This document shows positions 13,111-21,499 of a stretch of 32,291 nucleotides of DNA, one piece after another. Origin of the DNA: a virus; the IMG/VR virus record IMGVR_UViG_3300042691_009763, positions 1 through 32,291 of that record; one strand, written 5' to 3'. Made by a program: the position numbers and the translations under genes. Below the pieces are notes generated by a model. The model saw nothing but the letters and a program-made list of their open reading frames with translations, was not told the DNA's origin and ran no database searches. Every line of letters begins with the position of its first letter. Positions within the stretch are counted from its first letter, which is position 1.

Positions 13111-15159
13111 CTAGTACCCGAGAGCGTCTGTGAGCATGCCGCGGCGGTTGGCCGCCTTCTCGCGCTCGCGGCGGTCCATCTCGGCGCGTACCGCCTTGGC
13201 GGTCGCCGCCGGGTCGCTGGCGCTGCCCTGCACGGTGATGTTGTACTGCGGATGATTGGTCTGGTTGATGGTCGGGCCGCTGCGCGCGGCCGGCACAACG
13301 GCTGCAGCAGCCGGGGCGCCGGTCATCGCAGCCCCTGGCTTCTGGCCGGCGCCGACGAGGTTCTTCGCGCCCTGCCAGGCGCTGCCTATGCCGTCACCGA
13401 TGCTGCTGGCTGCGGCCTTCACCTTGTCGACGGTCTGGAAGATCCACGCCGTCTTCTCGGCCAGCCAGTCGATCACGGCCCCCACGGCGGACTTGATGGC
13501 GTCGAAGGCCGAAATCGCGGTCTCCTTGATGGTCTGCCAGACGGCGACCAGGCCGCCCTTCACGGTCTCCCAGTTCTGCCAGAGCACGAAGCCGGCGAAC
13601 GACAGCAGCGTCAGCGCGATGCCGATGGGGTTGGTCAGCAGGAACACGGCCAGCGTCTTGAAGGCCGTGCCGATCATCGCCAGGGTGGTCACCAGGCCCT
13701 TGCCGAATGCGAGCCATGCAGCGCCAGCCGTGGCCGTGCCGGTGGCGAACATCATCAGGAAGCCGGCCGCGCTGAACAGTGCGGCACCAAGCTGGCCGAT
13801 GCTGACGATGAGCGGCGCGAACTTCAGCGCCACGATGATCATGCCCAGGTTCTCCCAGCCTCCGACGAAGGCCGCGATCTTGGCCGTGGTGTCCACGATG
13901 GACTTGCCGAGGGCCCAGGCGTTCTCGGCGAAAGCCACCAGGGACTTGCCGGTGCGCTCGGCCCAGGTCTGCAGCTCGCCATTGGCCGCCATGCGGTCCA
14001 GCGTGCCCAGCAGATCGCTCAGCCGGCCCTTCATCCACTCGAACAGGCCGGCGTTCATGGTGTTGTTGGCGAAGCGCGCCCACTGGTCCTTGACGTTGGA
14101 CACCATGCCGGCCCAGGTGCCGGACAGCTTGTCCATGGCGCCGCCGTACTTCTCGTTCCAGATCGCGGTCAGCGTGGACTCGATCATCTTCCGGTTCTCG
14201 GCGTCGACGGTCTTCGTGCGCTGCCGCCCGGCCTTGTCAGTGAACTCGTAGGTGATTTGGCCGCCCTTCTTGCTGCCCTTGATGCCGAACTCTTTCAGGC
14301 GCTCGTTCTCGCCCGTGATGGCGTCTGCAATGGCCTCCACTGCCTGCATCACGGGCTTGCCCATGGCGGCCCCGGTGTCGCCCAGCGTCCTCAGCAGGCC
14401 GTTGGTCGGGTCGAGGCCGTAGGCCCGCAGCTTCACGAAGGCCTGCGTCACCTCGGCCAGTTCGAACGGCGTCTTGGCGGCGAAGTCGCTCACCCACTTC
14501 ATGGCCTTGTCGGCGCCGGCCGCGCTGCCCTCGGTGGTCTCCAGGATGGTCTTGAACTTTTCGAACTCGCTGGCGACGTCGACGAAGTTCTTCTTGAAGA
14601 AGTACCCCAGGCCGGCACCGGCGACAGCGGCCTGCGTCGCCAGGCTGCGGAACTTGGACCCGACCTCGCCGAAGGCTTTGCCGACACCGGAATTCGCCAC
14701 ACCGGCCAGCGCCGTCATGCGGTTCTGGGTGACCTCAAGCTGGCGCTCGAGCTTCTTCTGATCGTCGGCCAGGTTCTTCGTGCTGATGCCGGCGTCCGTC
14801 AGCGCTTTGCGCATGTTGGCCAATCGCTCACGGCTGCGCGCGAAAGCCTCGCCGGCCCGGTCTGCGGCGGCCTGCGCGCGGCGCAACTCGGCTGCCTGCT
14901 TCTTGGTCGGGTTCTCGGTGGCGGCCAGCGCCTGGGCGAACTGCTCGGCCTTCACCTTGGCGGCCTGCCAGGCGTAGCCGGCTTGCTTGGTGTCTTCCGT
15001 CAGCTTGCGGAAGCCGGCCACGTTCTGCAGCCGGCCGTCAAGCGCGCGGACGGTGCCGCCCAGGCGGCTCATCTGGTCATCGGCAGCCCCGAATGCGGAC
15101 TTGAAGGTGCCAGCAAACGTCGCGCCGATCTCGACATTCACGCTGCCAGCAGTCTTCAT
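13111..15159 (-). CDS. Tail length tape measure protein
   Basis: Protein of 682 residues that sets tail length and occupies the tail lumen. Residues about 55-150 are helical and coiled-coil-like (many Ala, Gln, Lys, Glu). Residues 190-290 hold the conserved tape-measure block (SEFEKFKTILETTEGSAAGA, WVSDFAAKTPFEL). Residues about 428-528 are strongly hydrophobic, possibly inserted into the host membrane during injection. The C-terminus contains NQTNHPQYNITVQGSA and a basic end. At about 1.5 angstrom per residue this predicts a tail near 100 nm. It follows gpE/E' by 2 nt and leads into U. Confidence 0.94.
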   Translation of the reverse strand: MKTAGSVNVEIGATFAGTFKSAFGAADDQMSRLGGTVRALDGRLQNVAGFRKLTEDTKQAGYAWQAAKVKAEQFAQALAATENPTKKQAAELRRAQAAADRAGEAFARSRERLANMRKALTDAGISTKNLADDQKKLERQLEVTQNRMTALAGVANSGVGKAFGEVGSKFRSLATQAAVAGAGLGYFFKKNFVDVASEFEKFKTILETTEGSAAGADKAMKWVSDFAAKTPFELAEVTQAFVKLRAYGLDPTNGLLRTLGDTGAAMGKPVMQAVEAIADAITGENERLKEFGIKGSKKGGQITYEFTDKAGRQRTKTVDAENRKMIESTLTAIWNEKYGGAMDKLSGTWAGMVSNVKDQWARFANNTMNAGLFEWMKGRLSDLLGTLDRMAANGELQTWAERTGKSLVAFAENAWALGKSIVDTTAKIAAFVGGWENLGMIIVALKFAPLIVSIGQLGAALFSAAGFLMMFATGTATAGAAWLAFGKGLVTTLAMIGTAFKTLAVFLLTNPIGIALTLLSFAGFVLWQNWETVKGGLVAVWQTIKETAISAFDAIKSAVGAVIDWLAEKTAWIFQTVDKVKAAASSIGDGIGSAWQGAKNLVGAGQKPGAAMTGAPAAAAVVPAARSGPTINQTNHPQYNITVQGSASDPAATAKAVRAEMDRREREKAANRRGMLTDALGY

Positions 15160-15161
15160 TC

Positions 15162-15553
15162 TCAGCCCTCAGAAACGCCCGTGGCCTTATTGTAGGCCCT
15201 GGCGTGCTCGATCCATTCGGCCACGTCGTCCTCGTCCATTTCCATGACGTCGGCGTGCGCGTAGCCCAGCCGCACCAGGTTGTGCGCAGCCGCCATCAAG
15301 GCGCCGTACTCGAACCGAAAAAACCCTGCAGCGTCTCCGTCAGCTTGGCGTAGTCCAGCGCGTCCAGCTCGTCGATCACGGCGGGCGGCACCTCGCACAG
15401 GTTGGCGATCAGCGCGATCTCGCGGTCCTCGTCGGTCTTCTGCTTGGCCGCCATGCGCCTGTCCCGGACCTTGCAGCGGCGCATGTTCAGGGACTTGTAC
15501 TCTTGGCCGTCGACGGTGACGGGAAACTGCAGGGGAATGCTGGTGGTGGTCAT
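15162..15553 (-). CDS. Tail assembly chaperone gpE+E' (-1 frameshift product)
   Basis: Predicted 130-residue fusion: the first 79 residues of gpE, then a -1 slip at TTTTTTC (15323-15317), then 51 residues in the new frame starting RFEYGALMAAAHNLVRLG and ending KATGVSEG at TGA 15162-15164. The E' part resembles the P2 GpE family, has no start of its own in a sensible place, and joins exactly at the slippery site. In P2-like phages E and E+E' chaperone tape measure and tube assembly, and the ratio is set by frameshifting. The slip is inferred from sequence. Confidence 0.85.
15296..15553 (-). CDS. E: Tail assembly chaperone gpE (unshifted product)
   Basis: Protein of 85 residues of the phage tail assembly chaperone type. 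It has SIPLQFPVTVDGQEY at the N-terminus, a basic middle (MRRCKVRDRRMAAKQ), and a helical EDREIALIANLCEVPPAVID region. It ends GFFGSSTAP just after the slippery site. Start ATG 15553 lies after a hairpin that separates it from the tube gene. Being directly upstream of the tape measure is the diagnostic position for this chaperone. Confidence 0.9.
   Translation of the reverse strand: MTTTSIPLQFPVTVDGQEYKSLNMRRCKVRDRRMAAKQKTDEDREIALIANLCEVPPAVIDELDALDYAKLTETLQGFFGSSTAP
15317..15323 (-). other. Programmed -1 ribosomal frameshift site TTTTTTC
   Basis: On the minus strand the heptamer T-TTT-TTC is correctly phased for the gpE frame (GGT TTT TTC GGT). It is an X-XXY-YYZ slippery sequence like the TTTTTTG known from P2 gene E. 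A -1 slip continues into an open frame of 51 codons whose product matches the E' family. Confidence 0.87.
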
Positions 15554-15567
15554 CGCGGTCTCATCAG

Positions 15568-15596
15568 AAAAGCGGCCGGGTCATCACTCCCGGCCG
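15568..15596 (-). terminator. Hairpin with short T-run between tube gene and gpE
   Basis: Perfect 8-bp arms CGGCCGGG (15573-15580) / CCCGGCCG (15589-15596) are followed on the minus strand by C and TTTT. It fits a partial terminator or an mRNA-stabilising hairpin that lowers expression of gpE and the tape measure relative to the abundant tube and sheath. Confidence 0.65.
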
Positions 15597-15609
15597 TGTT
15601 GCGGAACGA

Positions 15610-16110
15610 TTACAGGCCCAGGGCTGCGCGCTGGTCGGCGAGCTGGTCCACGCCGTTGATCACGCGGATCATGTTCTCGGCGTCGATGTTCACGGCAGCG
15701 ACGCCGTTGATGGTCTCGCTGTACTTGCGCAGGCTGTAGGTCAGCGTGGTGGTCTGCTTGCCGCCCACTGACCACGCGCCGACGTCGCGCGACTTCAGGC
15801 CGCCCAGCGCCTGGATCACCACGGACTGCGCGGCCTCGCCCTGGCGCTGAATGGCGCCCATGACGCGCAGCGGTACGCCGGCGCCCAGCAGGCCGAAACC
15901 GGCGATCACGGACTCGTCGTAGTCTGACAGCACGATGGAGAGCTCCATCATTTCCATGCCGAGGTCCACTTCGACCGGCATGTCCATGCCGCCGGCACGG
16001 TGCTCCTCGGTCGCCAGAGACAAGGTGGGAAGCGTCACCTCGTCGGCCCGGCCTGCGTAGCCGAAGCCGTCGATCATGACGTTGAAGTTTCGCAGGTGGC
16101 GGGGCAGCAT
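15610..16110 (-). CDS. FII: Major tail tube protein (gpFII)
   Basis: Protein of 166 residues of the P2 FII family, which polymerises into the inner tail tube. Diagnostic features are the opening LPRHLRNFNVMIDGFGYAGR, EVTLPTLSLATEEHRAGGMD, and the central VDLGMEMMELSIVLSDYD. LTYSLRKYSETINGVAAVNID lies toward the end. ATG 16110 overlaps the sheath stop by one base. It is normally among the most abundant virion proteins, and a hairpin follows the gene. Confidence 0.96.
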   Translation of the reverse strand: MLPRHLRNFNVMIDGFGYAGRADEVTLPTLSLATEEHRAGGMDMPVEVDLGMEMMELSIVLSDYDESVIAGFGLLGAGVPLRVMGAIQRQGEAAQSVVIQALGGLKSRDVGAWSVGGKQTTTLTYSLRKYSETINGVAAVNIDAENMIRVINGVDQLADQRAALGL

Positions 16111-17624
16111 CAGAGGATCTCCTCAATGTAGTCGGTGACGATCTTCGACCGGAACGTGATGTGCTCGGCCGGATAGGGAGGCGTGAACTCGAAGTCGAAG
16201 AACACCTTGCCGTCGGCGATGTTGGCCGGCGTGTTCAGACCAGGGCTCGGGAAGCAGCGGCCTCCCAGAATGGCGCCCTGCGCCTTGAGGCGGTCCATGT
16301 AGTCGTTCACGCCCTGCGCCACGTCTTCCAGGTACGTGCGCGTGATGTTGCGGTCCACAGCCCACATGTGAGCACGCAGGATCGAGTCGTTGATCATGTC
16401 GGCGGTGCGCACCACGGACAGGAAGGCGAACTTCGGATCGTCGCTGGCCGTGCGGTTGCCCCACAGCCGGTAGCCGTCCTGGCGGATGATCGTGGCGACC
16501 TCCTGCTCGTTCAGCAGGTTGGCGCGGCTGTTGGCGTCGCCCAGCGTGAAGTCGATACGGCGGCCGGTGCCGACGATGCCGTTGATGACCTGGTTCGAAG
16601 GGCTCCACCAGAACCCGCGGTCGTTGTCGATCTTGGCGATCAGGCCGGCCACCCGCGCGCTGGCGGGCTCGTTGACGATCTCGCCCAGGCTGTTGCGCAC
16701 CTGCACGGCGGGGTCGACGACGTACACGCGCTTGCTGCCCCAGTCACCACGGTACGTGATGGCCGCCGCGTCAGTGGTGTTCGGGCCGTCGGCGATCACG
16801 ACAGCGCGCAGGCGCTCGGCGATGCCGACCATTTCGGCAACGACAGCATTGGCGGTCGTCGTGCGGGCACTGGTGAAGCCTGGTGCGCACAGAATGCGCG
16901 GGCAGAAGCCGTTGCTGGACTCGCTGCCCAGGAAGGCGTGCACGCCCTCGTAGGCGCCCGTCGAGACGTTCACGCCACCGATGACGTTGGTCACCGTCGC
17001 GGCGTCGTTCATGCCGGCGGCGACACGCACCACCACGACGACGGCGCCGGTCTGGTCGAAGATGCCGTCCAGCGCGGCGGGCAGCGTGCCGTCCGTGCCC
17101 AGCTTGGCCGCCATGGCTGCGTCGCCGGGCACCAGCACCGGGGTGTTCAGCGGGAACACGTCGTCGAGTCCGCCCGAAAGCTCGGTGCGGCGCAGCGCAG
17201 TCAAGATACCGGAGCCCGTGCTGGCGCCCGTGTTGGTGATCGTGAACAGGGCGTGCGCGGTGGGGTTCGCCTCGATGGCCGTCTTCAGCGCCGTTGCGGT
17301 CGTGGTGATGGCGGCGGACGGGCCGGTCGCCAGGTTCACCGTCACGTCGCGGCCAGTGACGCTGATGGACAGCGTGGCGTTGTTCGTGCCGGGGTTCACC
17401 AGGCGCAGCGAACTGGAGTTGCCCAGCTCGCCGGCCAGCTTGCTGGTGAACGTCAGCGCGTTGTTGCTGCTGACCACACCGATCTGCAGGGCGGCCTTGA
17501 CCTCCTGCTGCGAATTCGGCGCCGTGCCGATGACACCGATCACGCTCGACCGGACGGTGCGAATGGGGCGCGGGCCGTCGCTGATTTCAACGACCTCGAC
17601 GCCATGCAGGAAGGTTTCAGGCAT
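16110..17624 (-). CDS. FI: Contractile tail sheath protein (gpFI)
   Basis: Tail sheath monomer of 504 residues, the contractile outer layer around the tube. It begins ETFLHGVEVVEISDGPRPIR, the typical start of P2 FI. A conserved domain in the second half holds ITYRGDWGSKRVYVVDPAVQ, WWSPSNQVINGIVGTGR and GYRLWGNRTASDDPKF. The C-terminus is the usual FDFEFTPPYPAEHITFRSKI block. Residues about 45-130 form an extra beta-rich insertion (GRDVTVNLATGPSAA) that lengthens it over P2 FI (about 396 residues). AGGA precedes ATG 17624. A promoter-like region lies upstream. Confidence 0.95.
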   Translation of the reverse strand: MPETFLHGVEVVEISDGPRPIRTVRSSVIGVIGTAPNSQQEVKAALQIGVVSSNNALTFTSKLAGELGNSSSLRLVNPGTNNATLSISVTGRDVTVNLATGPSAAITTTATALKTAIEANPTAHALFTITNTGASTGSGILTALRRTELSGGLDDVFPLNTPVLVPGDAAMAAKLGTDGTLPAALDGIFDQTGAVVVVVRVAAGMNDAATVTNVIGGVNVSTGAYEGVHAFLGSESSNGFCPRILCAPGFTSARTTTANAVVAEMVGIAERLRAVVIADGPNTTDAAAITYRGDWGSKRVYVVDPAVQVRNSLGEIVNEPASARVAGLIAKIDNDRGFWWSPSNQVINGIVGTGRRIDFTLGDANSRANLLNEQEVATIIRQDGYRLWGNRTASDDPKFAFLSVVRTADMINDSILRAHMWAVDRNITRTYLEDVAQGVNDYMDRLKAQGAILGGRCFPSPGLNTPANIADGKVFFDFEFTPPYPAEHITFRSKIVTDYIEEIL

Positions 17625-17649
17625 CTTTCATCCTCGTAAATCGTTTGAC

Positions 17650-17693
17650 ACTATACATGGGCTATTCTACACAGCCCGCGGCAAAACTGTCAC
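17650..17693 (-). promoter_or_regulatory. Candidate leftward promoter for sheath and downstream tail genes
   Basis: On the minus strand GTGACA (17693-17688) and TAGAAT (17669-17664) are separated by 18 nt. Each matches the sigma70 consensus at five of six positions. A second -10-like TATAGT lies at 17655-17650. The 116-nt gap before the sheath gene is the longest in the structural block apart from that before the holin gene. GGGCT/AGCCC arms flank the -10. An internal promoter would boost sheath and tube output. Confidence 0.6.
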
Positions 17694-17740
17694 CAGATCA
17701 AAGCGTTTGAACACCTGCACAGATCACAGGGGCTCGGCCG

Positions 17741-18076
17741 TCAGATGTGATCGCCGGACGGATCGATCGGATCGAGGACCGGCTCCAGGAACTTGACCAC
17801 GGCCAGGCGCCAGCCCTTGCTTTTCTGGTGTCGCTTCAGCCTGGCCGTCACGGTTGTCTCGCGCGGCAGCTCCAGCATCACGACGGTCATGACCAGCACG
17901 TTGACGAGCACGTCCAGCACGTAGCCGATCATCAACGTCGGGTAGCCCAGAGCCTTGCCGACTGCCGTGAGCTTTCCGGCGTCCCTCACCCTCTTCAGGT
18001 TCATGACGGCGCAGTAGAAGACATACAAGCCGTACGTGATGGCCAGCGCGAACAGGAGGTAGTTGAGGAGGCTCAT
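17741..18076 (-). CDS. Two-TM membrane protein of unknown function
   Basis: Protein of 111 residues with two hydrophobic segments (about 4-25, LNYLLFALAITYGLYVFYCA, and 47-69). A basic region (ARLKRHQKSKGWR) and a conserved-looking end (LEPVLDPIDPSGDHI) follow. Similar small proteins occur near tail fibre genes in proteobacterial phages, but I know of no function. ATG 18076 overlaps the fibre assembly stop (ATGA), so it is co-translated with the fibre genes. It ends the fibre block just before the sheath promoter. It may act on the host envelope during infection or lysogeny, for example in surface modification or exclusion; this is a guess from location. Confidence 0.75.
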   Translation of the reverse strand: MSLLNYLLFALAITYGLYVFYCAVMNLKRVRDAGKLTAVGKALGYPTLMIGYVLDVLVNVLVMTVVMLELPRETTVTARLKRHQKSKGWRLAVVKFLEPVLDPIDPSGDHI

Positions 18077-18420
18077 GCCGCCGGCCTCGGATAGCGCGCC
18101 TTGATTTCCTCGACCTTGGCCAGCCATTCTTGCATGGTCCCCTCGCCGCGCTGGGCCTTGAAGAACAGCGGGTCCGATTCATCGCGGTAGGCCGCAACGC
18201 GAGCCGCCGTCACGGATGCCGCGATTTCGGCGGCGGTTGGCGGCGGCGGGTCTTGCAGGACGGGGCGGCCAGCGGCATCGGCGACGATGCGCTTGCCGCT
18301 AGACTGGCCTTCCAGCAGGGCTGCGTGCTGCTCGGCTGTGATTTCGACAGCATCGGCTGGGATGTTGTTGCCGTGAAGGGCGGGATCGTAGAAGCCGCTG
18401 GTTTGCGCAGAGTAGAACAT
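18073..18420 (-). CDS. Tail fibre assembly protein
   Basis: Protein of 115 residues of the caudoviral tail fibre assembly (lambda Tfa-like) family. It begins MFYSAQTSGFYDPALHGNNI, then PADAVEITAEQHAALLEGQ, a proline hinge (LQDPPPPTAAE) and a C-terminal helical region (DPLFFKAQRGEGTMQEWLAK). Such proteins act as chaperones for trimerisation of the adjacent fibre and can remain at its tip. It starts 9 nt after the fibre gene stop. Confidence 0.93.
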   Translation of the reverse strand: MFYSAQTSGFYDPALHGNNIPADAVEITAEQHAALLEGQSSGKRIVADAAGRPVLQDPPPPTAAEIAASVTAARVAAYRDESDPLFFKAQRGEGTMQEWLAKVEEIKARYPRPAA

Positions 18421-18429
18421 GGTTTTTCC

Positions 18430-19683
18430 TTAGTGGCCGACGGCCATGAAATAACCGATAGTCGAAGCACCCGAACCGCGATTCCATGCAAAACCGGTTG
18501 TAGTGGGAGTCGATGTTAAATATGGCGCAGTCGCAGATGAGGCCATCCCTGAAACAGTGACGGACCGAACAGAGTTCGGAAACGCGATCGGGAAAGTTGC
18601 CGACCCAGTCGTTGCAGAAGACCCATCAAACGACCCCCACTGCACAATCAACCCACTCGGCAGCCGTTGCCAGCCGTTCGCGGAAAGCGACGACCCGAAG
18701 GCGCCAGCATTGCCAAACTGCGCCGTCCCGCCGCCGTGATACCAGAGCGCTCCGGTGCCCAGCGAATTCAGCACGATGCTGTCACCTGCACGCAGCGTGA
18801 CAGACGTCACGGTGTTGGTGGTGTTGTTCAGGACGATGGTGTCGCTGCCGGCGCGCTGAACGATGACATCGTTCACGCCGGTATTGATGATGTTGAACCT
18901 GGCGCCGGGCGACAGCGCGTTTGCAGCCGGCAGGGTCAGCGTAATGGCTGCGCCGGTCGTGGATGCGTAAATATCCATGCCGGCATGGGCTGCGCTCAGC
19001 GTGGTATTCGCCGTCAGGCCGACAAACCCCCGGGAGTTACCCAGTGCGCGCTGCACGAATTCAGTGGTGGCCAGCGAGGTGTCGGCGTCAAACTGTGCGG
19101 CGGTCGGCGCCGTGGGGTTGCCCAGCAGGGGCGTGTTCTCGGTCAAGCAGGTGAAGGTCAGCGACGTGGAGCCAATCGAGATGGCGCCGTTGGTGGTCAG
19201 GAACCAGAGCGTGTCAGCGTAGGTCGTGCCCTCCGTGACGAAAACGGCGACGCCGGATCGAATCTCGCTGTCGGCGTTCATGTCCTCTGCGCGCGCCCAG
19301 GCGCTGGCGCTCACCACGTAGATGCCGTTCTGGCTGGGCGTGGACTGGCTGCGCACCAGCACGCGATTGCCTGCCACCACAGCCACGCCGTCGATGGTCT
19401 GCGTTCCGGACAGCGTGATGTTGGCCGACGTCACGGCGCGCACGGGGTCCTTGAAGGCCAGCTTCATCAGCTCGGCCTGCACGTAGTTCTGCGTGGCGAT
19501 GCCCGGCGGCACCGTGGTGCCAGCCTCCAGAAGATCGACGCGCGACTTCAGGAAAGCCGTGCGGTTGGTCAGGTTCTTCAGCGGGGCGTTGGTGACGCCA
19601 CTCGGGCCGCCCAGCACGGGGTCGCTGGTTTCGATCTGGTAGACGCCAGCATCGTATTGAACAAGTTCGGGCAGGTTTGCCAT
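18430..19683 (-). CDS. H: Tail fibre protein
   Basis: Receptor-binding fibre of 417 residues. The N-terminus (DPVLGGPSGVTNAPLKNLTN) is the usual baseplate attachment region. The middle (about 80-330) is Thr/Ala/Ser-rich and beta-structured, with ASTTGAAITLTLPAAN and TIVLNNTTNTVTSVTLRAGD. The C-terminus from NGWQRLPSGLIVQWGSF to GYFMAVGH is the gp53-like fibre tip domain that binds host receptors. ATG 19683 overlaps the gpI stop (TAATG). Codon use is a little less GC-biased near the 3' end, as expected for a swapped tip domain. Confidence 0.92.
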   Translation of the reverse strand: MANLPELVQYDAGVYQIETSDPVLGGPSGVTNAPLKNLTNRTAFLKSRVDLLEAGTTVPPGIATQNYVQAELMKLAFKDPVRAVTSANITLSGTQTIDGVAVVAGNRVLVRSQSTPSQNGIYVVSASAWARAEDMNADSEIRSGVAVFVTEGTTYADTLWFLTTNGAISIGSTSLTFTCLTENTPLLGNPTAPTAAQFDADTSLATTEFVQRALGNSRGFVGLTANTTLSAAHAGMDIYASTTGAAITLTLPAANALSPGARFNIINTGVNDVIVQRAGSDTIVLNNTTNTVTSVTLRAGDSIVLNSLGTGALWYHGGGTAQFGNAGAFGSSLSANGWQRLPSGLIVQWGSFDGSSATTGSATFPIAFPNSVRSVTVSGMASSATAPYLTSTPTTTGFAWNRGSGASTIGYFMAVGH

Positions 19684-20249
19684 TATGCAGTCCCGTGGTT
19701 GAACGTTCCGTTGTAGAAGATCGCGCCGTCATAGGCGTTGTTGGCCTCGACGTAGATCAGTTCCTCAAGCGAGCAACGGGCTGGCGCAGTGTAACTCAAG
19801 ATGCGCCGCACCTGATCCGCCTGGGCGTTGGTGATCGGCCGCGTCAGGATGAACCGATACTTGGCCCAATCGGTGGTTTCGCCGTGAGTGATGAAACCGT
19901 TGTGCGTCTGCGAGCCGTTGTAGGTGACGCCAGACAGGCCCTCGATGATTGTGGCGTCACCGTAGCCCGAGTTTTGGATCACGCGGCGGATGCTGCTCAG
20001 CGTGCCCTTGCGGCGGTGGATGGCCACCGACTCCGCGATGGTGCGCCGCTTGAACTCCTCGGGCCACGTGGCGTCCCACTCGTCTACGTTGAAGGCCCAG
20101 GCCAGCCAGGGCAGCAGATCATCAGGGCAGGACCACGGGTCCCACTGGTCCGATATGGGCTGCGCGTCCAGCTCGCCTATGCGGGCCGTGGCCTGCTCGA
20201 CGTCACGCTCCTGCGACGTCGCGTTGCCTGGCAGGAGAACGTCACTCAC
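19683..20249 (-). CDS. I: Tail protein I (baseplate)
   Basis: Protein of 188 residues of the P2 gpI family, linking baseplate wedge and tail fibre. It has the typical LPWLAWAFNVDEWDATWPEE, RRTIAESVAIHRRKGTLSSI and VIQNSGYGDATIIEG blocks. Start is GTG 20249, overlapping the gpJ end by 8 nt (GTGAGTGA). It extends beyond the core family domain with a C-terminal segment (YVEANNAYDGAIFYNGTFNH) that may dock the fibre. Confidence 0.95.
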   Translation of the reverse strand: MSDVLLPGNATSQERDVEQATARIGELDAQPISDQWDPWSCPDDLLPWLAWAFNVDEWDATWPEEFKRRTIAESVAIHRRKGTLSSIRRVIQNSGYGDATIIEGLSGVTYNGSQTHNGFITHGETTDWAKYRFILTRPITNAQADQVRRILSYTAPARCSLEELIYVEANNAYDGAIFYNGTFNHGTA

Positions 20250-21147
20250 CGGTCCCGCCCACCGTCACATTGATGGCGGTGCACCACGCGGCCTGGTTCC
20301 AGGCGATCACCACGTCGGCAGCCGGCGCGGTCAGGCTGACGTTCTGCACGCCGGGCTGGTGCAGGGCGGCAAAAAGCCCGGACCTCGTGATGTCGCGGCC
20401 GATGCGGTGCATGTCGGCGGCGTAGGCCTGCGCAGCGGCCAGCGCGGCTGCCAGCGCGGTTTCCTGGCCGACTCCAGGGTACAGGGTGAGCACGGCCGTG
20501 ATGCTGTAGTTCACGATGCCGGCGCTCTGCACGACGACGGCGTCACACAGGGGCCGCACGGTGTCGACGCTCAGCGCGGCATAGACCGTGTTGACCAGCG
20601 GCGTGGAAGCCGCGCCGTTGCCGGTGCGCGACAGCACGGCCACGTTCACCTGCCCGGGCACCAGCGGGGGGCTGGCCACGGCCACGTCTTTGACGTCGCC
20701 GCTGGCGCTCAGCGCGTGGAATTGGTAGGCGCCCACGCTGCCGGCCGTCGTGTATCCCTCCAGAGACAGCAGGATGCGATTGCGGAAGTCGGCGTCGGAT
20801 TCGTAGGTCGGCGCCACGGGCGGCACCGCCGTGGGGTTGCCGGGGTCGATCACCAGGCGCTCGACGTTGTAGTTCGCCGCGATCTGGTCCAGGTCGGCGC
20901 CGGTGGCCAGCGCCAGCATGACGGACTTGGCGGCGTCGTTGATGCGCTGACGCAGCAGCAGTTCGCGGTAGGCCGCCACCTCCAGGATCTTGTAGGCCGG
21001 GTCAGACTCGACGAGCGCGCTGAACACGGGGTCGCGGGCCTGCAGGTCGGCCAGCATGGCGGCGAAGATGGTCTCGAAGTCCAGCGCCTCGATTACATCT
21101 GGCGGTTGGAGCTGCGAAAGATTTACCTGGGTGTAGGCGCCAGCCAT
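20242..21147 (-). CDS. J: Baseplate assembly protein J
   Basis: Protein of 301 residues of the P2 gpJ / gp6-like baseplate wedge family. Features are the N-terminal PPDVIEALDFETIFAAML, then DPAYKILEVAAYRELLLRQR, ATGADLDQIAANYNVERL and the DADFRNRILLSLEGYTTAGS block. ATG 21147 directly abuts the gpW stop (TAA then ATG). The order W, J, I, fibre is the P2 arrangement. Confidence 0.96.
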   Translation of the reverse strand: MAGAYTQVNLSQLQPPDVIEALDFETIFAAMLADLQARDPVFSALVESDPAYKILEVAAYRELLLRQRINDAAKSVMLALATGADLDQIAANYNVERLVIDPGNPTAVPPVAPTYESDADFRNRILLSLEGYTTAGSVGAYQFHALSASGDVKDVAVASPPLVPGQVNVAVLSRTGNGAASTPLVNTVYAALSVDTVRPLCDAVVVQSAGIVNYSITAVLTLYPGVGQETALAAALAAAQAYAADMHRIGRDITRSGLFAALHQPGVQNVSLTAPAADVVIAWNQAAWCTAINVTVGGTGE

Positions 21148-21498
21148 TTACGTAATCTCGATGCCTTCGAGCCGGATCGGTTCGTTGTTGACCAGTATTC
21201 TACCCTCAAGCGCCAGCACAATGCGACCCTCTTGTGAGGCCGACTCCAGGTAGACGCGGTCCAGCCGGAAGCGCGGCTCCCACTTCACCAGCGCCTCGGC
21301 GGTGGCGGCGAAAAGCTCGACCTTCAGCAACTCGCCCATCGGGTTGTCGATCAACTCGGGCAGGCGCGAGCCGTAGTCGCGCCGCATGACCCGCGTGCCG
21401 ATGCGCGTCGTCAGAATGTCCCGAATGGACTGCTTGAGGTGCCGGGCCCCATCCAGGCGCCGGCCCGTCTGCGCATTGATGCCGCTGAACTCAGCCAT
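21148..21498 (-). CDS. W: Baseplate protein W (gp25-like)
   Basis: Protein of 116 residues of the GPW/gp25 family, a conserved baseplate wedge and sheath-initiation protein. Typical are HLKQSIRDILTTRIGTRVMR, RDYGSRLPELIDNPMGE and a C-terminal strand (ALEGRILVNNEPIRLEG). ATG 21498 has GGAGG 7 nt upstream and lies 1 nt after the PAAR gene stop. The open frame further upstream is a shadow of that gene. Confidence 0.95.
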   Translation of the reverse strand: MAEFSGINAQTGRRLDGARHLKQSIRDILTTRIGTRVMRRDYGSRLPELIDNPMGELLKVELFAATAEALVKWEPRFRLDRVYLESASQEGRIVLALEGRILVNNEPIRLEGIEIT

Positions 21499-21499
21499 T

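Noticed and set aside
13252-15195. 647-codon + strand ORF antisense to the tape measure gene
   Set aside because: Composition typical of GC-rich shadows (Gly/Leu/His/Arg), no ribosome binding site, opposite a clear structural gene.
16161-17639. 492-codon + strand ORF antisense to the sheath gene
   Set aside because: Shadow of a confidently identified sheath gene; the product has no recognisable motif.
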